Assembly (NCBI RefSeq): GCF_000002425.4
Contig: NC_037254.1
Coordinates: 2,755,797-2,819,796 of the forward strand
Length of the DNA stretch: 64,000 nt
Direction of reading: 5' to 3'
From: Physcomitrium patens
Taxonomy: Eukaryota; Streptophyta; Bryopsida; Funariales; Funariaceae
Position numbers and translations under genes: made by a program. The notes beneath the pieces are model-generated. The model had not been told where the DNA came from. It saw only the letters and a program-made list of their open reading frames with translations, and searched no databases. Shown piece after piece: positions 59,229-64,000 of this stretch. Every line of letters begins with the position of its first letter. The first letter of the stretch is position 1.

Positions 59229-60298
59229 CTCCCGTTGCCAACCATCGCAAGCAAACTCTCCATGTGGCCCCAACCTCACCGAGCACGATGCATCCAGTTC
59301 GCCAGAAGACGGCAACCCTGCGATCAACGAAGTTCACCGCAGCACATCAAGTCTCCATCAACGAACTGGCTGTGAGCCATCACGGCCGCCTTTCCACGGC
59401 AGCTTTACTATTGCAGCTCTCGCCATATTGGACAGATTTAACTTATCTCTTGGCGATGGCTGTCGGCAAGTCACTGTTTGCTACGGGTACGACCTCCATC
59501 TTGTTGTCGAGACCGTGGCTGAGTCCCAACGTGATCCTCCCTTGCTTGTGGGATGCAGTATGTGATTCCCGCAAGCAGCTCTGAGTTTCTTCATAGTGGT
59601 TGCATGATTGGGTAGAGCGCAAGCTGGCCGCGGTGATTGCTAAGAATGCTGTGGAGCAGGAATGCCTCGTACTGAACTACAGGCCTGCAGGTTTCCGGTT
59701 GTGGGTACTAGCTCCATGTCGCTGTCTGTCTTTCTGTATGTCTTTATGTTTGTCTTGATGCCGGATATGATTTGTGCGGCGTCCGAATCCAGTTCCTTGA
59801 TGGCACCGGGAGCTCGACGTCGAGCGTGTTTTCCCGGAGCCTGTTTTGCTTCGCCCATGAGGCTTGCAATTCTAAGCCACGTTCATGCCGCATTCATACT
59901 CCATATCGTACAGGCAAACACGCAAAATGTCGTTTATTTTATTTATTGGTTCGTTCGTTCGTGAATTTATCCAGAGTTTTCACCAGAATTATCAATTAAT
60001 TTGTGTTTCATTTAAGTGTCTCAATAAGTGAGAAAAGTAGAGAGAGATCCAACATCCAACATTCTGTGGGTTTTGATTGCATTGTGTGTTGTTCAGAGTT
60101 AAGAAGACAAGAAGACACATGGCATTCTGTGTGTGGTCCCATCTTTACGAGACATTTGACATTATTTTGTTTTATTCTTGTTGTTGTGATACTGTTTTAA
60201 AGGACGAATCTTTTGTGGCAATTAATTTCCACTTTTTAAGAAACATTTGGGACTTTATTTCAATACATGATGGAGAGCCTATGGTGGTATATTACACT
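59229..60298 (+). other. GC-rich stretch with unassigned open frames
   Basis: GC-rich to about 59960, then AT-rich. Frames on the plus strand at 59264-59584 and in an overlapping frame (59281-59563) are both open. The latter includes FHGSFTIAALAILDRFNLSL. Neither resembles a family I know and neither has supporting splice sites that I could pair. It could be the remainder of a host locus split by copia-3. Confidence 0.25.
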
Positions 60299-60453
60299 GT
60301 TAAATTTAAATATATAAATTCTAATGTACATTAAAGTTAAATTTAAATATATAAATTCTAATGTACATTAAAGTTAAATTTAAATATATAAATTCTAATG
60401 TACATTAAAGTTAAATTTAAATATATAAATTCTAATGTACATTAAAGTTAAAA
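60299..60453 (+). repeat. 37-bp tandem repeat, four identical copies
   Basis: Copies at 60299-60335, 60336-60372, 60373-60409 and 60410-60446 are identical, followed by a partial fifth. Each unit contains TTAAATTTAAATATATAAAT and CTAATGTACATTAAAG. Perfect identity points to very recent expansion. Confidence 0.97.
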
Positions 60454-60580
60454 TGGTAATCAATTTAAACTGTAACAAATTGTTAATTAGAATTTTTTGT
60501 TGGAAGTAAAGACCTATAATCATTACATACAAATGCTTTAATCTTCCACCATGTAATGAAAAAAATAGTTTCTAATGCAT

Positions 60581-60617
<37 letters not shown>

Positions 60618-60801
60618 ATTCATTTTTTAAAAAATTATTATATAATTTACCATACATTCTAAAGTCGAAATCATAAAAAATATGGAATCATTATAGGTTT
60701 GAGCATGTTCTTAAAAACTGTCTTGTATTCCTTATTAATTAAGAAATTATTAGGTACTATTTAAAAAATGATTAATTTTCTTAGTATATAAATTGGATTA
60801 A

Positions 60802-61362
60802 TGTCAAAGATAAGAACTCGATGAAAAAACAATTCAGACAAGTGAGCCTTCACTCAAAGAAAAGTAACAAAATATATATAAACAAGTATATATATTGAAA
60901 GAAAAACTGGAATGGCTATTGCCAAAAGACAAGAAAACTAGAGACCCTTGAAACTAGACTAGAAGCAAGAAAGGAGTTGACAAGAGTGAAGAAGCCTTCA
61001 CTCTTATCTCTATATATACTATCTAACTAGGGGCTACGTGGCGACGTTCTATAGGACCTCCAATATATGTTGACTTTGTAGGACACATGCCTTGACTTAC
61101 AAGGCAAGTTCTTCTACGTGTGGGCCACATAGTTAGCTTGATCTTCAAGCTAACAACATGTGTGGCACATGGCCAACTTGTTGACCACGTTTCTAATCCA
61201 AAAAGTCAATTAAAGACACCTATGAAGTCAAAGTAACATTTATGAAGCTTCTAAGAAGCTTCCATATTAAATACTATAGAATTTACTTACTTTTACCTAT
61301 TTTTACTTACTTCTACCTATTTGTATATGTAATTACTAGCTTATATGATTATGTCCGTGATA
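60802..61362 (-). repeat. Element C 3' LTR (561 bp)
   Basis: Reverse complement of the solo LTR at 11536-12088. It starts TGTCAAAGATAAG and ends CCGTGATA (CA decayed to TA). GAAGCTTC pairs occur near 61240-61262, a looser heat-shock-like arrangement with 3-bp spacing. Confidence 0.92.
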
Positions 61363-61380
61363 TTACCCCCTCTTCTAGGG
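61363..61380 (-). other. Polypurine tract of element C
   Basis: Minus strand AGAAGAGGGGGTAA directly before the LTR. The stop codon of the extra ORF (61375-61377) lies inside this tract. Confidence 0.8.
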
Positions 61381-61826
61381 ACGAGTTCCACGAGGAGCGA
61401 TCATCATATGTCGAGGAAAATCTATGATGCGACGAATTGTATTCGCCACATACTCTGATCTTTGTTCTCTTCGAAGATGATTGATAGGGCCTCTCAACCA
61501 TCGGTAGTGTCCCATACCAAGGCGGGAAGACCACCCAGTTATTTGATCATTGTTGAGGCCTTCGTAACTTCCTTCAAATAGAATATTTGAAACACCATCA
61601 AGAGTTGTTCCTACCTCTAGCACAATCAAAAACATCAGGAGTCCCTTTCCAAATCGTAATACCAAATGCGTTGTATCTCGCCATCTATTCGAAGAAGAAC
61701 ATGTCGTTCTTGAAAATCTTCATCTCGATTACGTCGTCTTGAAGGTTGTGACAATCGTAATGTCTCATCCGACAAGTCAGCAAATGAAGGCTCTTGAGTC
61801 GAATCCGCAAGTTGTTGGTTCTCCAT
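61375..61826 (-). pseudogene. Extra 3' ORF of element C (frameshifted)
   Basis: Starts at ATG 61826. The first frame runs to 61635 and carries LRLSQPSRRRNRDEDFQE, an arginine-rich patch like that of element A. A frameshift near 61650 moves the homology to a second frame (61375-61665) with LIVLEV, then GHYRWLRGPINHL, REQRSEYVANTIRRI and FPR, ending at 61375. The conserved C-terminal core matches elements A and B (GHYRWLQGPMNHL, REQ, IADVMRQI). It ends only about a dozen bases from the LTR. Confidence 0.6.
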
Positions 61827-61949
61827 CTCCTGAGCGTCACTACTGCAAAGAAGCTACAAACAAGAATTGAAAGTAGAATGTTATCTTACCTAGATGTTGT
61901 TTCTTTTATAAAGAAGGTCTTCATCTTGATTTTGATGGATGTCGTCGAT

Positions 61950-62463
61950 GAAAAGCCTCCATCGCCTTTGCTGCATTTACAAGATTCTTTATTGGCTCCC
62001 ATGTGCGTTCACTAATACCATATCCGCATCAATGGACAAGATATTTTAATTTATTTTGACGCCACCTTGAATCTAAGACTTCTTCTATTTCAAACTCTTT
62101 ATTATTGTCTACTTCTATAGGAGGAGGTGGAGCTTGTCGTCTTCTTGGTATGTCCACTGTCTTGTATGGTTCAAGAAGAGATACGTGGAATACTGGATGA
62201 ATTTTCATTGACTCCGGTAGATGTAAACGATATGCAACTGGATTGATTTGTACAGAAATAGAAAATGGTCCCAGCCTTCAATAGTCTAACTTGTCACAAG
62301 GACGAGTGGTCTTAATATTATGACGAAGTAGCCATACCTTATCACCCAAGATGAATGATGGTTGTTTCTTTCGATAGACATCCGCATTGACCTTTTGTTG
62401 TTCTTGAGCCTCTTTTAACTTTGCCTTCATCTTTGCATGTAGCTCTGATAAATGAATTGCCAA
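61950..62463 (-). pseudogene. Element C integrase tail and chromodomain
   Basis: Open piece 62278-62463 reads VWLLRHNIKTTRPCDKLDY and then meets a stop. The same frame goes on with RLGPF, INPVAYRLHLPES and HPVFHVSLLEP. It ends with a chromodomain (EVLDSRW, LKYLVH, a stop, then SERTWEPIKNL). Layout as in element A. Confidence 0.85.
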
Positions 62464-62717
62464 ATCTTTCGCAGCAGGATTATCAACTTTTAAAAAGTCA
62501 AAAGTATCAAGTCGTGGATGATAACCATAATTAGCAAAGAAAGGTGTTTATTTTGTAGAAGAATGTACCATATTATTCTAAGCAAACTCTGCCAATGGCA
62601 AAAGAGTTGTCCAATCATCTTGTTGGTAATTAATGGTACATCTTAAATATTGCTCCAAAACTTGATTAACACGCTCCGTTTGTCCATCAGTTTGAGGATG
62701 GAATGTCGAAGATAGTT

Positions 62718-63125
62718 TTATATCCACTTTAAGAATCTTGAAAAGGACCACCAAAATCTTGATACAAATTGACTTCGCCTATCTGATATAATATCCTTAG
62801 GTAATCCATGATAGCGATAGATATTGTCAAGAAAGAGCTTAGCTGTTTCTTCACCTATGATAGATTTTGTACATGGTACAAAATGTGCCATCTTGGTAAA
62901 ACGATCTACTATCATGAATATAGAGTCATAAGAACCTGAGATTGGAAGATCCGTGATGAAGTCCATAGAAACAAAAGACCATGGTTGTTCTGGAATGGGT
63001 AATGGCTGAAGAAGTCCAAAAGGTCGATGACGAGGAGTTTTTGATCTTGAGCAAACATTATATGATTGTACAAAATCTTTAACTACCTTCCACATTTGAG
63101 ACCACCAAAAATCCCTAGATATCAA
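62718..63125 (-). pseudogene. Element C integrase core
   Basis: Zinc-binding end (NVCSRSKTPRH, with the first Cys of the CxxC pair changed to Asn's neighbour Tyr-Asn context), then SMDFITDLP with the first catalytic Asp. [10 protein letters not shown] follows with the second. The frame breaks at SFSRFLKWI, before the Glu. Confidence 0.87.
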
Positions 63126-63179
63126 CTCTAAAGTCTTATTATATCCAAAATGTCCTGTTGTTGGGAAGTCGTGACGAGC

Positions 63180-63410
63180 TTAAAGAACACATAAACGTGC
63201 TTCTCCTTCTAGAACATATAGGCATCCTTCGAAATAGAGTAGGTTGTTCTTGAATTCAAATTTAGAGGGATCATGAGATTTAGAAGAATTATTCTTAATA
63301 TCATGAACAAGAGGGTCTGAAGACATACTTAACTGGACTTGCTTAAGAAAAGTTAAATCAACAGTCAATGTTGATTTTATTGCTCGAAGATGAAATTGCT
63401 CTGGCTTCAA
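63180..63410 (-). pseudogene. Element C RNase H-integrase spacer
   Basis: Reads MKPEQFHLRAI at its start and FKNNLLYFEGCLYV near the end. It corresponds to the spacer before the integrase zinc finger in elements A and B (GDLLYFEERLYIP). Confidence 0.75.
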
Positions 63411-63497
63411 GAGAACCGTTTTTTGTTACTCAAAAGCTGCATTTCCTTCTTTTGGTACGAGATAAGAACGTCTAGACAAGGCATCGGACAAACCTTG

Positions 63498-64000
63498 TTA
63501 TTTTCCTGGCCGATAAGTGATGGTGAATTCGAATCTTGATAAAAACATGCTCCAACGAGCTTGGCGACGATTTAATACGCATGCTGACATAAAATATTCG
63601 AGGTTCTTGTGATCCATATATACGGTGACTGGTTTGGAAGCGCCTTCTAGATAATGACGCCATTCTTTAAAAGAATCCACAATTGCAAGAAGTTTTTTGT
63701 TGTGGATCTCATAATTGATTTTTGCAGCTGAGAATTTTCTTGAATGAAAGGCTACTGGATGAAGTTTGTCATCTGTTCCCATTTGTGATAAAACCGCACC
63801 GAGAGCAAAGTTCGATGCATCTGTTTCCATAAAGAAAGCTTTGGAAAAATCAACACGATACAAGATTGGTACAAAAACAAACGCTGTCTTTAAAGATTCA
63901 AAAGTAACTTCCGCTTCTTGATTCTATTGGAGTTTGTCTTTACAAGTCAAACGTGTAAGTGGAGCTACAACTCGAGAGAAGTCTTTGATGAAGATCTGAT
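63498..64000 (-). pseudogene. Element C RNase H and RT tail, cut by window end
   Basis: Open piece 63498-63863 has FFMETDASNFALGAVLSQMG, YEIHNKKLLAIVDSF, TVYMDHKNLEYF and LSRFEFTITYRPGK, a standard gypsy RNase H. From 63864 to the window end the RT tail (FIKDFSRVVAPLTRLTCKD) is readable, with one stop. The RT active site is outside the window. Confidence 0.88.

Larger units (their letters stand above)
60802..64000 (-). mobile_element. Element C: chromovirus of a second LTR family, partial
   Basis: The 3' part of a minus-strand Ty3/gypsy element cut by the window end. In plus-strand order: 3' LTR 60802-61362, polypurine tract, extra ORF remnant, chromodomain, integrase, RNase H, tail of RT. 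Proteins are homologous to elements A and B but clearly more distant, and the LTR is unrelated to theirs. Several stops and frameshifts show that it is a dead copy. The matching 5' LTR should lie about 3-4 kb beyond the window. Confidence 0.93.

Noticed and set aside
1..64000. tRNA, rRNA and CRISPR features
   Set aside because: I looked for tRNA T-loop patterns, rRNA blocks and regularly spaced repeats. The only tRNA-like matches are primer-binding sites; no array with unique spacers exists.

Overview
The window is nuclear DNA of a land plant. Intron-bearing genes of plant families sit as GC-richer islands in very AT-rich DNA that is packed with LTR retrotransposons. The Ty3/gypsy copies are chromodomain elements (chromoviruses) whose reverse transcriptase wording looks closer to fungal and bryophyte/lycophyte Tcn1-like elements than to the usual seed-plant clades. 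I therefore lean towards a moss or another seed-free plant; this is inference, not proof.

Layout. 1-2.5 kb: decayed gypsy gag, a tRNA-Asp-type primer-binding site, and a decayed LTR. 3.18-9.29 kb: a young, almost complete chromovirus (element A) with 5-bp target duplications and LTRs about 98.5% identical. 11.5-12.1 kb: a solo LTR. 13.5-15.7 kb: host gene 1 (minus strand), an ANTH-domain clathrin assembly protein. 16.9-22.7 kb: a decayed Ty1/copia element (copia-1) inserted just upstream of it. 22.7-26.6 kb: AT-rich, no genes. 26.6-27.7 kb: a GC-rich island without a recognisable gene. 28.1-33.4 kb: copia-2, heavily decayed. 35.3-41.3 kb: an older chromovirus (element B), sister to A. 44.7-47.5 kb: host gene 2 (minus strand), a five-exon long-chain fatty alcohol oxidase. 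49.4-54.4 kb: a candidate Mutator-like terminal-inverted-repeat element carrying gene-like fragments. 55.4-59.2 kb: copia-3, which splits a GC-rich stretch. 60.3 kb: a perfect 37-bp x4 tandem repeat. 60.8 kb to the end: a third chromovirus (element C) of a different LTR family, cut by the window edge.

The two host genes look functional: clean splice sites, open frames, and conserved motifs. They are unrelated in function (endocytosis; lipid oxidation) and nothing suggests they work together.

The most interesting signals are in the transposons. First, elements A, B and C each carry a small extra sense-strand ORF between the chromodomain and the 3' LTR, with a shared core (GHYRWL..GP.NHL..EQ) although A/B and C have unrelated LTRs. 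Second, the A and B LTRs hold arrays of perfect four-unit heat-shock elements upstream of a TATA box, which predicts heat-driven transcription. Third, the 5-kb inverted-repeat element seems to carry captured host exons. Fourth, the alcohol oxidase gene needs a GC-AG intron to read through.
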